Below, piece by piece: positions 36,781 through 47,303 of a stretch of 64,000 nucleotides of DNA; position 1 is the stretch's first letter; every line of letters begins with the position of its first letter. The translations under genes were made by a program, and so were the position numbers. The notes beneath the pieces were generated by a model. It did no database searches, had not been told where the DNA came from, and saw nothing but the letters and a program-made list of their open reading frames with translations. Source of the DNA: Mycoplasmatota bacterium (lineage in GTDB: Bacteria; Bacillota_I; Bacilli_A; Izemoplasmatales; Hujiaoplasmataceae); NCBI GenBank assembly GCA_018622675.1, contig CP076020.1, forward strand, positions 1,178,001 through 1,242,000. Direction: 5' to 3'.

Positions 36781-37723
36781 ATGGGCTCATATTGCTGGAA
36801 TTGGTTTCAGCATCATCTTTGGTTTTTCTTTTATGTTTTCAAAAATACTCATGGAAAACATTACACCGATGGGCGTTATAGCTTACAGATTTTTAGTTGC
36901 CTTTCTTGTATTTGAAATACTAAGGTTAACAAAAGTTATTAAGATTAAAATCAACAAAAAGAATAGTTTACCAATTATCTTAGTTGCTTTATTTCAACCA
37001 GTTCTTTACTTTATTTTTGAAACCTATGGATTATCAAAAACAACAAGCGCTGAAGCTGGACTAATGATTGCATTAATCCCAATCTTTGTGACCATCCTTG
37101 CCAGTATCATCCTTAAAGAAAAACCAAAAGTTATACAAGTCTTATTTATTTTAGTCAGTTTTCTCGGTGTTATTATCATTCAAATATCAAAACCCAACTT
37201 AAATTTTCGCGCTGATATTCTTGGTTTTATTTTATTATTAATGGCTGTCATTTCAGCTGCATTATTTAATATAGCCTCAAGAAGTGCTTCTAAATCATTT
37301 AAACCTATTCAAACAACTTACTTTATGATGTTTGTAGGTATGGTATCATTCAACATTATATATATCATCCAATTAGCATCCAAACAAGAACTTCATCGTT
37401 ACTTCAATAATTTATTACAATGGGATATTGTCTTTCCAATCCTTTATCTAGGCATATTGGCTTCTATATTAGGCTTCTTTCTAGTAAATTATACTCTAAG
37501 CAAATTACCAGCCCATGTCTCTTCAATATATTCTAATATTGCTACTATTGTTTCCGTTCTTGCCGGCTATTTCTTCTTACAAGAAGACCTAGGTATTTAT
37601 CATTTAGTAGGTGGTTCTTTAATTATCATTGGTATTTATGGAACTGCAAGAGTGAATTATTTAATAAAAAACAAGAGGTTTAAAAATGATCAAACTCACC
37701 CATCTATACAGAAAAATTCTTAA
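36773..37723 (+). CDS. EamA/DMT-family transporter
   Basis: 316 residues with ten hydrophobic segments in two EamA repeats (first PMGVIAYRFLVAFLVFEILR, second starting near ADILGFILLLMAVISAALFN, with SALL-like closing ASILGFFLVNYTLS). Members export or import small metabolites; the substrate is unknown. It is tucked between mnmL and mnmM, overlapping both (8 and 38 bases), so translation of the three is probably coupled. Confidence 0.85.
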   Translation: MNKWAHIAGIGFSIIFGFSFMFSKILMENITPMGVIAYRFLVAFLVFEILRLTKVIKIKINKKNSLPIILVALFQPVLYFIFETYGLSKTTSAEAGLMIALIPIFVTILASIILKEKPKVIQVLFILVSFLGVIIIQISKPNLNFRADILGFILLLMAVISAALFNIASRSASKSFKPIQTTYFMMFVGMVSFNIIYIIQLASKQELHRYFNNLLQWDIVFPILYLGILASILGFFLVNYTLSKLPAHVSSIYSNIATIVSVLAGYFFLQEDLGIYHLVGGSLIIIGIYGTARVNYLIKNKRFKNDQTHPSIQKNS

Positions 37724-38210
37724 AGATTATCAATCTATTCATATTTCAGTGGATATGACTTGTGGCAAAGGAAATGATACATTATTTTTATCTGAAATAT
37801 CAAAAAAAGTTTATTCATTTGATATACAAAAAAATGCTATTAATAAAGCAAAAGAATTAACAAAAAACAAAGATAATATCATATATATTTGTGATAATCA
37901 TGAACATATTTTAAAATATATACAAGAAAAAATTGATGTCGCAATTTACAATCTTGGATACCTACCTGGTGGTAATAAAGATATTAAAACAACCGCAAGT
38001 ACAACCATTCATTCACTTAAATCCTTAATGACAATATTAAATGATTCAGGCATCATCATTATTGAGGTATACCCACATAACAAAGAAGAAAGTCTAGCAT
38101 TAGATCATTACATTACTAATCTTGATCATACATTTGATGTTTTAAAAATTGACTTATATAATAAAGTCAATCCACCATATCTTATAGTTATAAAAAAAGC
38201 GCTCAAATGA
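37686..38210 (+). CDS. mnmM: tRNA methyltransferase, YtqB type (MnmM)
   Basis: 174 residues. SAM-binding VDMTCGKGNDTLFLSE (about 22-37) and the family motif YNLGYLPGGNKD define the rRNA_methylase/YtqB group. YtqB (MnmM) methylates nm5s2U34 to mnm5s2U34 in certain tRNAs. The start is inside the EamA gene with a GAGGT site; the stop is TGA. Confidence 0.88.
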   Translation: MIKLTHLYRKILKDYQSIHISVDMTCGKGNDTLFLSEISKKVYSFDIQKNAINKAKELTKNKDNIIYICDNHEHILKYIQEKIDVAIYNLGYLPGGNKDIKTTASTTIHSLKSLMTILNDSGIIIIEVYPHNKEESLALDHYITNLDHTFDVLKIDLYNKVNPPYLIVIKKALK

Positions 38211-38217
38211 GCGCTTT
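38192..38217 (-). terminator. Convergent terminator between mnmM and LemA-like gene
   Basis: AAAGCGCTC / GAGCGCTTT stem with a 4-base loop. The T-run is best on minus (7 T); the plus side has TTTATTCTTTT. It overlaps the ends of both genes. Confidence 0.75.
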
Positions 38218-38689
38218 ATTCTTTTCTAGTATATACAATAAACTTTTCAAATTTCATTATTTTCGCATAAATATTAAACGGGAAAATTGACAATTTATCA
38301 TTATAAACAATCACTTTACTATCTCTGTCTCTTCTCACTTCTTGGAGTCTATGATAAGTTTCAACGATATATGCATTTTCTTCATTATCCACATCTATAT
38401 CTTTGTATGCATCTTCAAGAGTTTGCAGAATTTCTTGTTTTTCATTATGAGATAACTTCTTGATGACTAAATTTTGATATTTATCTAAAGATTCAATTTC
38501 AAGAAAATTTCTCATTATATTTAACAATTTTCTTAATTCTATGTCAAATCTTGATTGGACACGATAAGCTTTTTTAAATTCTGATTGTAAATACTTAATA
38601 ATAAAAATTGAAGCAACAACAATCAAAATAACAAGTATAAAAATCATTATACTAATTTCAAGCAATATGTTTAAACTTATTATAAACAA
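38216..38689 (-). CDS. LemA-like membrane-anchored protein
   Basis: 157 residues. An N-terminal hydrophobic anchor (MIFILVILIVVASIFII) is followed by helical coiled-coil sequence and, near the C-terminus, VIVYNDKLSIFPFNIYAKIMKF, like the YN...FP.N..A..F signature of LemA proteins. Function in the family is not settled. The TTG start at 38689 touches the metK stop and has an AGGAAG site inside metK; an ATG 14 codons later is an alternative. Confidence 0.55.
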   Translation of the reverse strand: MFIISLNILLEISIMIFILVILIVVASIFIIKYLQSEFKKAYRVQSRFDIELRKLLNIMRNFLEIESLDKYQNLVIKKLSHNEKQEILQTLEDAYKDIDVDNEENAYIVETYHRLQEVRRDRDSKVIVYNDKLSIFPFNIYAKIMKFEKFIVYTRKE

Positions 38690-39856
38690 TTAAATCACTT
38701 CCTTTTTCAAGTACCCTTTTAAAATGTCAACCATATCAAGTTTTTCCCATGGAAGTTTTAGGTCATCTCTTCCAAAATGCCCATAAGCAGCAATCTGTTT
38801 ATACTCAACTTCTCTCAATTTTAAAGAATCAATAATTGCTTTTGGTCTTAAATCAAAATGTTTATCAATAATTTTAATAATCTTCTCTTCCGGTATTTTT
38901 TCTGTATTAAAACAATCTACACCAATACTTACAGGTTTTGCTTCTCCAATCGCATAAGAAACTTGAATCTCTATTTCATCTGCTAAACCAGCCGCAACAA
39001 TATTTTTCGCAATATATCTTGTAGCATAGGCAGCTGACCGATCAACTTTTGATGGGTCTTTTCCTGAAAAAGCACCTCCACCATGATGAGCTCTACCACC
39101 ATAAGTATCAACAATAATTTTTCTACCTGTTAATCCAGAATCACCTGATGGCCCCCCGATAACAAATCTACCTGTTGGATTAATGTGAATTTTAGTTTCT
39201 TCATTCATATAATCAGCAGGAATAATCTCCTTGATAACATTTTCAATTAAGTCTTCGCGTATTTGTTCTTGTGTTACTTCTGGAGCATGCTGAGTAGAAA
39301 TTAAAATGTCAGTAAAGGCTTCAAATTCGCCATTATCTTTAAATTTAGCAGTCACTTGAGTTTTACCATCTGGCCTTAAATACTCAAGTATATTTTCTTT
39401 TCTAACAAAAGCTAAACGTCTTGCTAGTTTATTAGCATAATGATGGGTGATAGGCATATAAGTAGGCGTTTGATTAATTGCATAACCAAACATCATCCCT
39501 TGATCTCCTGCGCCTTGTTCTTTATTTGTAGACTCATTAACACCCATTGCGATGTCTGGTGATTGTTCATTCAAAGTGACCAATACAGCAAGATTATCAG
39601 CATCAAAACCATACTTGCCACGGTCATAACCAATGTCCTTAACCGTTTTCCTTACCACACTTTGAATATCTACATAAGTATCAGTAGTAATTTCTCCAGC
39701 TACTAATACAAGCCCCGTGGAAACAACTGTTTCACAAGCAACTCTAGCTGTTTTATCTTTGGATAATATAGCATCTAATATAGCATCAGAAATCTGATCA
39801 CATATTTTATCTGGATGACCTTCGGTCACAGATTCAGATGTAAAATATTTATACAT
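38690..39856 (-). CDS. metK: S-adenosylmethionine synthetase
   Basis: 388 residues. The motifs [32 protein letters not shown], and [19 protein letters not shown] mark ATP and methionine binding. It makes the SAM used by MnmM, MnmL, TrmH-type and other enzymes in this window. Confidence 0.98.
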   Translation of the reverse strand: MYKYFTSESVTEGHPDKICDQISDAILDAILSKDKTARVACETVVSTGLVLVAGEITTDTYVDIQSVVRKTVKDIGYDRGKYGFDADNLAVLVTLNEQSPDIAMGVNESTNKEQGAGDQGMMFGYAINQTPTYMPITHHYANKLARRLAFVRKENILEYLRPDGKTQVTAKFKDNGEFEAFTDILISTQHAPEVTQEQIREDLIENVIKEIIPADYMNEETKIHINPTGRFVIGGPSGDSGLTGRKIIVDTYGGRAHHGGGAFSGKDPSKVDRSAAYATRYIAKNIVAAGLADEIEIQVSYAIGEAKPVSIGVDCFNTEKIPEEKIIKIIDKHFDLRPKAIIDSLKLREVEYKQIAAYGHFGRDDLKLPWEKLDMVDILKGYLKKEVI

Positions 39857-39867
39857 AAGTAAATCTC

Positions 39868-41448
39868 CTATTCCTCTAATAAACCATAATACAATGTTTC
39901 AAATTCTGATTCGTAACGAATAAAACGATCAATAATTTGTGGATCAAAATACTCATTAAATTCCATTCGAATTAAGTCAATTGCTCTATTATGATTTAGT
40001 TTTTTCTTGTAATTTCGTTCTTGTCTTAGGATATCATAAATGTGACTTAAAAGAATCACTTGTGACTCACGATTATTTTGAATACCGTTCATTTCCTTTA
40101 TAAAATCTTTGTTCACAGTTTTTTCAAAATGAGCCCTTACTATATCCTCACCTTTTTTATCTAATTGTAGTCTTTTAATGATAATAGAACCGATGATTGT
40201 TTTTTCTCTAATGGTTTTATAATCTTTTTCATTCAACTGTTCTTTTGAATCATATTCATCGATATTCAAAATATCTCTTTTATCGATATGAATGGTAGAA
40301 AATTCAAAAATTTCTTGACATAATTTTGATGAGTAACCTAAATAACCGCCTAGATCACCAGCTAATTTAGCAACACGTTTTGCTGAACTAGCATAATGTC
40401 TTTCTGCAAGATCTTCACCACGTTGTTTATATACTGCGATAACATCAAAGACATCACTAACAACATCTTTAAAATCTTTCTCCATATTTCTTCTTTTAAC
40501 TAGTTCTTGTTTTCTTTTTATATTAATATCCTCAGATATTTTAACTGTAGAATATAGTCCTATCATAAAGACAGCTAAGACAAGGGTTCGCAAAATAATA
40601 TCTGTTAAAATAGGTCCTTCAATATAATTCCACAGTTCAGTAAAATTATTGGCATAATTATATATTGGGTACATAACCACAACATGAATAATTGTCATCG
40701 CTATAATGGTTACCTTAAAAACAACGTTAAGCAACTTAGGATCTTGATATAAAGCAATCACAACTAATGCAAAATATATAAGCGAATATCCTGCCTGTGT
40801 AATAGAAAACAAACCACCTTCTAAACTTTCGCCCAAGGTTAATCTTAACTTGATATAAACTGCAATGGCCATCATTAATACATAAATACCAGAAAGGTAT
40901 TCACCCATTTGTTGTTTATGTAAAGTTGTTGGCTTCTCTTTGACAATATTCCTAATTGAACGTCCAGATATAAACATAATTAACCCAATAATAAAAGTCA
41001 CTATCAAATTAATTCTTTGATCTAATCCTTCTGACCCAATTAATGTAAACAATAAAAAAACAATATTGGTTATGATGATAATGTTTCTAATCACTAGATT
41101 TTTTCTATACAGAACACTTTTTTCATCTAATATATCAACGCCAGCTTCGAAGCTAAAACGTTTAACAAAAAAATCTTGTATACTATACCATTTCTTTGCA
41201 AGAACAGAATTTTTAGATATTTCTGTTCTTCTTTTGTTCGAAGAAACCTTACTTTCATCAAACTTGTTTTTAAAAGAAATGATTCTAAAAAACTCAACTA
41301 CTTTATCAGAAAAAGTCCTTTTTGATTTCTTTTGGGAGACATGATTAAAATAATCATCGATTTCTTTAGAATCTATATCTTTTTTCATCTTTTTTGATGA
41401 TTTATTATTACGAAAAAATTCATCTAAAGTCTTTTGACGATCATCCAT
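39868..41448 (-). CDS. Membrane protein with degenerate HD-GYP-like domain
   Basis: 526 residues. A charged N-terminal region (about 1-110), six predicted membrane helices (about 118-315), then a cytoplasmic helical domain. That domain has a helix order and phrases like HD-GYP proteins ([19 protein letters not shown] and [13 protein letters not shown] at the end), but where the catalytic HD should be it reads [12 protein letters not shown], and no GYP motif is seen. It is probably not an active phosphodiesterase; a sensing or scaffold role is inferred. It lies 11 bases before metK. Confidence 0.6.
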   Translation of the reverse strand: MDDRQKTLDEFFRNNKSSKKMKKDIDSKEIDDYFNHVSQKKSKRTFSDKVVEFFRIISFKNKFDESKVSSNKRRTEISKNSVLAKKWYSIQDFFVKRFSFEAGVDILDEKSVLYRKNLVIRNIIIITNIVFLLFTLIGSEGLDQRINLIVTFIIGLIMFISGRSIRNIVKEKPTTLHKQQMGEYLSGIYVLMMAIAVYIKLRLTLGESLEGGLFSITQAGYSLIYFALVVIALYQDPKLLNVVFKVTIIAMTIIHVVVMYPIYNYANNFTELWNYIEGPILTDIILRTLVLAVFMIGLYSTVKISEDINIKRKQELVKRRNMEKDFKDVVSDVFDVIAVYKQRGEDLAERHYASSAKRVAKLAGDLGGYLGYSSKLCQEIFEFSTIHIDKRDILNIDEYDSKEQLNEKDYKTIREKTIIGSIIIKRLQLDKKGEDIVRAHFEKTVNKDFIKEMNGIQNNRESQVILLSHIYDILRQERNYKKKLNHNRAIDLIRMEFNEYFDPQIIDRFIRYESEFETLYYGLLEE

Positions 41449-41482
41449 AAAATGCCTCCTTTTCTATCATTAGATTTTTATA

Positions 41483-42043
41483 TTAAAATAATTGTGGTTC
41501 CTCAACAATTGATGGATCTTTTCTAGCTTCATTTTCATTTTCAATTTGAGCAACTCTAGTTGAAGCTGCTGCTGCTACTGCACCAACAATGTCATCTAAA
41601 AATGTATGACAAGCTTCTTTCTCGCTCTTACCTTTATCATTTAATTCATTGACAATTCCTGGTTTATTAACATCGATATCACCAAAATTAGTTTTACCAA
41701 TTGTCCCATATAGTCCGGCTAATTCTATTCCAAATAATTCATCGATACCAAACATGCCTAAGTCTGATGCTAGTATTGATTGAATTGGACCTTTAAAAGC
41801 ATTTTCTTCAGTTAAACGATCAATTTCAGCCCCTAATTGTAAGATGTGAAAAACATCTCTTAAGGACAATATCTTTTCTACTGAAAGCACACAATCTTGA
41901 TAAGATATATCATCTTTCCATTTTGATTGTTGTTTAAAAGCAATTTTTGCAATATCATCAATATTCACTCCGCGTGATTTAAGTATTTCAATGTTCATTT
42001 CTAGCATTTCATCTCTAGAAAATAAATTTTTATCTCTATTCAT
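41483..42043 (-). CDS. pgpA: Phosphatidylglycerophosphatase A family protein (YutG-like)
   Basis: 186 residues. The long Firmicute YutG form: N-terminal helical region (RGVNIDDIAKIAFKQQSKW) then GMFGIDELFGIELAGLYGTIG and CHTFLDDIVGAVAAAASTRV with the metal-binding Asp pair. It would dephosphorylate phosphatidylglycerophosphate in the membrane-lipid pathway. No membrane helices, unlike PgpA of proteobacteria. Confidence 0.85.
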   Translation of the reverse strand: MNRDKNLFSRDEMLEMNIEILKSRGVNIDDIAKIAFKQQSKWKDDISYQDCVLSVEKILSLRDVFHILQLGAEIDRLTEENAFKGPIQSILASDLGMFGIDELFGIELAGLYGTIGKTNFGDIDVNKPGIVNELNDKGKSEKEACHTFLDDIVGAVAAAASTRVAQIENENEARKDPSIVEEPQLF

Positions 42044-42110
42044 TATAAAGTATCCTTTCTAAAATATAATTAATTATTTATTATACCATAAAAAACGCTA
42101 AAATAAAACA

Positions 42111-43037
42111 TTAAATCGTTTTATTGACTGTTAAAATATTTCTACCAGAGCCATTCATAAAGGCACTAATATCCATCTTCTTCTTACCTTGTAATTGTAC
42201 CTCTTTTAATATCAACAAGCCACTTTTAGTTTGGATATATACTCCTTTTTTGTTGATTTTAACTATTTCACCGGGTTGATTCGAAATATTTTCATCACTA
42301 TATTCTACTTTGTATACTTTCATTCGTAAATGATCAACATCTATTTCAGCAACTGGCCATGGATGTAATCCTCTTACTTGATTATAACAATCCAAAGCTG
42401 ATTGATTAAAGTCTATCTTTTTCTCTTTTGGCTTTATATTATATGCATAAGTTACTTTACTTTCATTTTGTTCTATCGCTTCAATAGTTGATGTTATCAA
42501 TTCATCCATGGTCTTAATTAAAAGATTAGATCCCGCTTTAGCCAACTTGTATTCTAAAGATTTCACATCATCATCTTCTTCAATTTTAACTTTTTTCTGA
42601 GCTAATATAGGCCCTGCATCCATTTTTTCAACCATATACATAATACTTACACCACTATATTCATCTCCAGAAATAATCGCTCTATGCATAGGCGAACCAC
42701 CTCTATACTTTGGCAAGAGTGATGCATGAACATTGATTGCCTTGAATCTTGCATGTTCTAATACAATTTTAGGTATAATTTGACCATAAGCAGCCACTAT
42801 AATAAAATCATAATTTGATTCTATGATTCTTTGATAGTCATTTTTAATGTTGATTGGTTGAAAAACTTCTATACCTAAACTTACTGCTTTTTCTTTGACT
42901 GGTGTTCCTTTTAGTTTTTGTTTTCTTCCATAAGGTTTATCAGGTTGCGTTACCACTAAATCTACTTCAAACTGATCATTTAATTTATCTAGTATTTCGA
43001 CAGCAAAATCCATACTTCCCATAAAACATACTTTCAT
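42111..43037 (-). CDS. fmt: Methionyl-tRNA formyltransferase
   Basis: 308 residues. Motifs FMGSMDFAVEIL, VAAYGQIIPK and the active-site HASLLPKYRGGSPMHRAI are clear. It formylates initiator Met-tRNA. It follows priA by 12 bases, the common priA-fmt order. Confidence 0.97.
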   Translation of the reverse strand: MKVCFMGSMDFAVEILDKLNDQFEVDLVVTQPDKPYGRKQKLKGTPVKEKAVSLGIEVFQPINIKNDYQRIIESNYDFIIVAAYGQIIPKIVLEHARFKAINVHASLLPKYRGGSPMHRAIISGDEYSGVSIMYMVEKMDAGPILAQKKVKIEEDDDVKSLEYKLAKAGSNLLIKTMDELITSTIEAIEQNESKVTYAYNIKPKEKKIDFNQSALDCYNQVRGLHPWPVAEIDVDHLRMKVYKVEYSDENISNQPGEIVKINKKGVYIQTKSGLLILKEVQLQGKKKMDISAFMNGSGRNILTVNKTI

Positions 43038-43049
43038 TCTCTCACTCCT

Positions 43050-45398
43050 CTATCCGACGCCTGGAAATCGATCGACTCTCATTAATATGTCCTTTTCAGC
43101 ATATTTAGTGACAGCTTTTCTTATGACATCATCGATTTCCGGCTCTTTCTTATATTTAATCATAATTGATGTTGTATATTTATTATTGATTTTTCTCACT
43201 TCTGATGAAGGCCCCAAAATAATTGATTCCGTCGAAAGACTTCTTCTTATATCTTTGACAACTTGCATACCAAATGTCAGAATATGTTTTATAGAATTCC
43301 CAGTGATATCAACTTGTATTAAATAATAAAAAGGTGAGTATCTAGCAATTCTCCTTAATCTCATTTCATGTTCATAAAATCCAAGGTAGTCATTCTCATA
43401 AGCATACTTAACTGCATAATGTTCAGGATTATAGGCTTGTATAATAACTTCTCCTAATGTATCCCTTCTACCTGACCGCCCAGATACTTGCATAATTAAT
43501 TGAAAAGTCTTTTCTGGTGCCCTAAAATCGGGAACAAACAAATTCCCATCAGCTTGTAAAATGCCCACCAAGGTCACTTTGGGAAAATCTAAGCCCTTGG
43601 CAATCATTTGTGTACCTATAAGAATATCTCCCTTTTCCTGAAAGCTATGCAGGAGTTTTTCATGTGAATGTTTCCTAGTCGTTGTATCTGTATCCATCCT
43701 GTAAATATTTGCATTAGGAAATAATGCTTTTAAATCATTTTCTATTTTTTGTGTCCCACTACCCATGTATTCAATGGCTTTTGAACCACAATTTTCACAG
43801 GTGTGTGGAATCGCTTCTTCATATGAACAATAATGACATTTAAGTGACTGCGTTTGTTTGTGATAAGTTAAAGAAATATCACAATTCTTACATTTAAAAA
43901 CATGTCCACATTCTCTACACATTAAAAAATTTGAATAACCTCTTCGGTTAATCAAGAGTATGACTTGTTGAGAATGATCTAGTCTAAGTTTAATAGCATC
44001 AAGAAGTCGCCTAGACAAATCTTCTTTATGACCTGCTTTAAACTCCTCAACCATGTTAACAATATTGATGGTTGGCATTTTAGAGTTCATTGCTCTATTT
44101 TTCAGTTCTAACAACTGATAATGCCCTCTAGAGACTCTTGCATATGATTCAATATTAGGTGTCGCTGAACCAAGTAATAATAAAGACTGATGTGTTTTAG
44201 AACGTTTCTTCAATATATCAATCGCATAATAGGGCAAATGATCTGTTTGTTTATAACTGGACTCATGAGATTCGTCTACAATCATTAATCCAATATGATC
44301 CAAAGGCGCAAAGCAGGCACTTCTTGCTCCAATAACAATTCGAGCTTCTTTTCTAATAATTCTGCGCCACTCATCATATTTTTCCATCTTCGACAAGCCA
44401 GAGTGAATAGTAGCAACTAATTCTTTAAACCTACTTTTAAATCTCTGAATCATCATAGGGGTTAAGGATATTTCTGGTACCAACAAAATTACATTTTCTC
44501 CTCTAGCAATTACTTCGTTGATAGCTTTCATATAAATTTCTGTCTTACCCGAACCTGTAACTCCGTGTAGTAATATTGTATGTTCTTTGTTTAATTTACT
44601 TTTTATTTCGTTAAACACTTCAACTTGTTCTTCATTTAAAACAACATCTGCATGTGTTTTATGATAAAAAGTCTCTACTTTTCTCATAACCTCTTGATCA
44701 TATATTTTTACAAATTGATGCTTTTCCATTGTTTTCAAAACAGACGTTGTAATATTTAAGTGGTGAACAATAATTTGTTGTAAGTCACTTTGATCTTTTC
44801 TAGATTTTAGATAATCAAAAACTAATCTCTGCTTGTCAGTCAAACCATCTCTATGATCAGTTAATAGTTTTACAAATCTTTTAGATAATGATTTATTTTT
44901 TTTAGTAATCTCATAGTTTTGTTTTAAATAACCACTTTTAATTTCTTTAGATACTAAAGTATATAAATCATCATCTATATCTTCTAAGTATCTTTCATAA
45001 GTGTTTTTAAAGAATGGTTTTAATTGACTATTTAACCGTTCAAAATCTAAGACCTCCAGTTTAGCTTTATACATCACCTTTAAAGCAGCTGGTAGAATTG
45101 TTTCAAGAACAGATATCAAAAGATACCCAGTTTCTTTACTTATCTCTTTTGCAAGACCAATTAATTCTTGATTCAAATATGATTCTACATCTATGATTCT
45201 TTCAATGCTTTTTAATTCCTGATCATAGTCTGATTCTTTTGTTATTTCTAAACAATAACCCATCACTTTTCTATGACCAAAAGGCACGATAACTCTTGAA
45301 CCTACTTGTAAAAAATCTTTATATTTTACAGGTATAGAATAATCGTACATTTTATCTACATTTTTTGATTTCACATCTACTAAAACTTTTCCAATCAT
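43050..45398 (-). CDS. priA: Primosomal helicase PriA
   Basis: 782 residues from the ATG at 45398 (AGGTG site). N-terminal DNA 3'-end-binding domain, then Walker A LLHGVTGSGKTEIY, DESHESSYKQ, a zinc region with CRECGHVFKCKNC and CHYC..CENCG, and RLRRIARYSPFYYL. It reloads the replicative helicase at stalled forks. A TGATATAAT element lies close upstream. Confidence 0.96.
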   Translation of the reverse strand: MIGKVLVDVKSKNVDKMYDYSIPVKYKDFLQVGSRVIVPFGHRKVMGYCLEITKESDYDQELKSIERIIDVESYLNQELIGLAKEISKETGYLLISVLETILPAALKVMYKAKLEVLDFERLNSQLKPFFKNTYERYLEDIDDDLYTLVSKEIKSGYLKQNYEITKKNKSLSKRFVKLLTDHRDGLTDKQRLVFDYLKSRKDQSDLQQIIVHHLNITTSVLKTMEKHQFVKIYDQEVMRKVETFYHKTHADVVLNEEQVEVFNEIKSKLNKEHTILLHGVTGSGKTEIYMKAINEVIARGENVILLVPEISLTPMMIQRFKSRFKELVATIHSGLSKMEKYDEWRRIIRKEARIVIGARSACFAPLDHIGLMIVDESHESSYKQTDHLPYYAIDILKKRSKTHQSLLLLGSATPNIESYARVSRGHYQLLELKNRAMNSKMPTINIVNMVEEFKAGHKEDLSRRLLDAIKLRLDHSQQVILLINRRGYSNFLMCRECGHVFKCKNCDISLTYHKQTQSLKCHYCSYEEAIPHTCENCGSKAIEYMGSGTQKIENDLKALFPNANIYRMDTDTTTRKHSHEKLLHSFQEKGDILIGTQMIAKGLDFPKVTLVGILQADGNLFVPDFRAPEKTFQLIMQVSGRSGRRDTLGEVIIQAYNPEHYAVKYAYENDYLGFYEHEMRLRRIARYSPFYYLIQVDITGNSIKHILTFGMQVVKDIRRSLSTESIILGPSSEVRKINNKYTTSIMIKYKKEPEIDDVIRKAVTKYAEKDILMRVDRFPGVG

Positions 45399-45465
45399 AT
45401 TTTTCACCTATATATCATTATATCATTTTTATTCCTTATATAAAAGATTTGCTTGGCGTAATTGA

Positions 45466-45494
45466 TTGCAAAAACTTGCGATTACCTTTATAAT
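45466..45494 (+). promoter_or_regulatory. Promoter of rnjA
   Basis: TTGCAA (45466-45471), 17 bases, TATAAT (45489-45494). Confidence 0.65.
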
Positions 45495-45520
45495 AGATAT
45501 GTTAATATGGAGGAGTTATT

Positions 45521-47212
45521 ATGAATAATATATTAAATTTAAATAAAGAGGTTGGTGTTTTTGCACTTGGCGGTTTAGGCGAAGTTGGAAAAAACATGTA
45601 CGTCATACAATATGAAGACGAATTAGTGATCGTTGACTCAGGCATTTTATTTCCTGATGAGTATCTACTTGGTATTGATTACGTTATTCCTGACTACAGT
45701 TATTTAGTCGAAAATCAAGATAAAATAAAAGCATTAATTGTATCACATGGTCATGAAGACCATATAGGCGGTATTCCGTTTTTGGTACAACAAGTTAAAA
45801 TACCTGTCATTTATGCATCAGGTTTAAGTTATGGGTTAATTGAAGCTAAATTAGAAGAAAAAGTATCATTTCCTGTAAACTTAAAAAAGTTCTCAGATGA
45901 AGATGTAATCAAGTTCAATAAATTGGAAATTGATTTCTTTAGAACAAATCATTCAATTCCTGACACATTCGGAATCAGAGTAAAAACACCCGTCGGGGTC
46001 ATAGTTCATACTGGGGATTTTAAATTTGATTTTTCACCCACTGGTAAGGACTCTAATTATCATAAAATGGCTAAAATTGGTGAAGAAGGTGTTTTATGTT
46101 TGTTAAGCGATTCAACAAATGCTGAACTTGAAGATTTCACAACATCGGAAAAAGTTGTTTCAGAAAACATTAGAGAAATGTTTGAAGATATAGAAGGCAG
46201 AGTTATCATCGCAACATTCGCATCAAATATTCATAGAATCCAACAAATCATCGAAGCCAGTGTGGCTTCAAACAGAAAAATCGCCGTTTTCGGAAGATCA
46301 ATGGTGAGAAACATAGAAGTTGGAGAAAAACTGGGCTATATCAAAGCACCTAAAAATACATTTATTGATACAAGAAATAGAGGGGCTTTAAAAAGCAAAA
46401 ACCTCACCATTATTTCTACAGGATCTCAAGGTGAACCATTTGCTGCATTGACTAGAATATCAAATAAGACACATAGACAGATAAGTTTAATGCCAGGTGA
46501 TACTGTCATTTTATCATCATCTCCAATTCCTGGTAACCTAGAGAGCGTTAATAGAACAATCAACATGCTTCAAAAAAACGGTGCTAATGTTATTACCCAA
46601 TCACCTTTCGCAGATGTTCATTCATCAGGACATGGTGGACAAGGCGAATTAAAATTAATGTTAAAGCTCATGAAGCCAAAATATTTCGCGCCCATTCATG
46701 GTGAACATAGAATGTTAAAAGCACATCAGAAATTAGCTATAGATACTGGCGTTAAAGAAGAAAATACTTTCATTCTTGAAAACGGCTCAGTCCTTGCTTT
46801 TTCTAAAAATAAAGCATATATTAAATCGAAAGTTAAAACTGCTGATGTTTATGTTGATAGCGAAAGTATTGGAGAAGTTGGATCAATGGTCATTAAAGAC
46901 CGTAGAGAGTTATCAGAGGATGGCTTATTATCTGTTGTCTTAACTATAAGCCAAAAAAAATACGAAGTCATTTGTTCCCCTAATATCGTTACAAAAGGTT
47001 TTATTTTTGTGAAAGACAACATACAAATGATTAAAGAAATGCAAAAGATAGTTCTAGATACTTCAAAAAAATATCTAAATCCAAATCAAAAGAAATTGAA
47101 TATCAACGGCTTAAAAAATGATATCAGCAAATCTTTAAAATCTTATGTAAAAAACGAAACTCATAGAGAGCCAATGATTATGCCAATCATTATGTTACTA
47201 GAACAAAAGTAA
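45521..47212 (+). CDS. rnjA: Ribonuclease J
   Basis: 563 residues. Metallo-beta-lactamase motif SHGHEDHIGG (about 74-83), the beta-CASP region (IIATFASNIHRIQQII, GRSMVRNIEVG), PIHGEHRML and a C-terminal domain. It is a 5'-3' exo- and endoribonuclease central to mRNA decay in Firmicutes. GGAGG site at good spacing; monocistronic with its own promoter and a terminator. Confidence 0.96.
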   Translation: MNNILNLNKEVGVFALGGLGEVGKNMYVIQYEDELVIVDSGILFPDEYLLGIDYVIPDYSYLVENQDKIKALIVSHGHEDHIGGIPFLVQQVKIPVIYASGLSYGLIEAKLEEKVSFPVNLKKFSDEDVIKFNKLEIDFFRTNHSIPDTFGIRVKTPVGVIVHTGDFKFDFSPTGKDSNYHKMAKIGEEGVLCLLSDSTNAELEDFTTSEKVVSENIREMFEDIEGRVIIATFASNIHRIQQIIEASVASNRKIAVFGRSMVRNIEVGEKLGYIKAPKNTFIDTRNRGALKSKNLTIISTGSQGEPFAALTRISNKTHRQISLMPGDTVILSSSPIPGNLESVNRTINMLQKNGANVITQSPFADVHSSGHGGQGELKLMLKLMKPKYFAPIHGEHRMLKAHQKLAIDTGVKEENTFILENGSVLAFSKNKAYIKSKVKTADVYVDSESIGEVGSMVIKDRRELSEDGLLSVVLTISQKKYEVICSPNIVTKGFIFVKDNIQMIKEMQKIVLDTSKKYLNPNQKKLNINGLKNDISKSLKSYVKNETHREPMIMPIIMLLEQK

Positions 47213-47275
47213 TCTAAAGATTGTCTAATTAAAGAATGTCATATATTTTATAAGCATTACAATTTTATATCAAAT

Positions 47276-47303
47276 AAAAAAAAGCAGAATTTCTGCTTTT
47301 TTT
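47276..47303 (+). terminator. Bidirectional terminator between rnjA and exonuclease gene
   Basis: GCAGA / TCTGC core with A7/T7 flanks. It serves rnjA on plus and the convergent exonuclease gene on minus. Confidence 0.75.
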
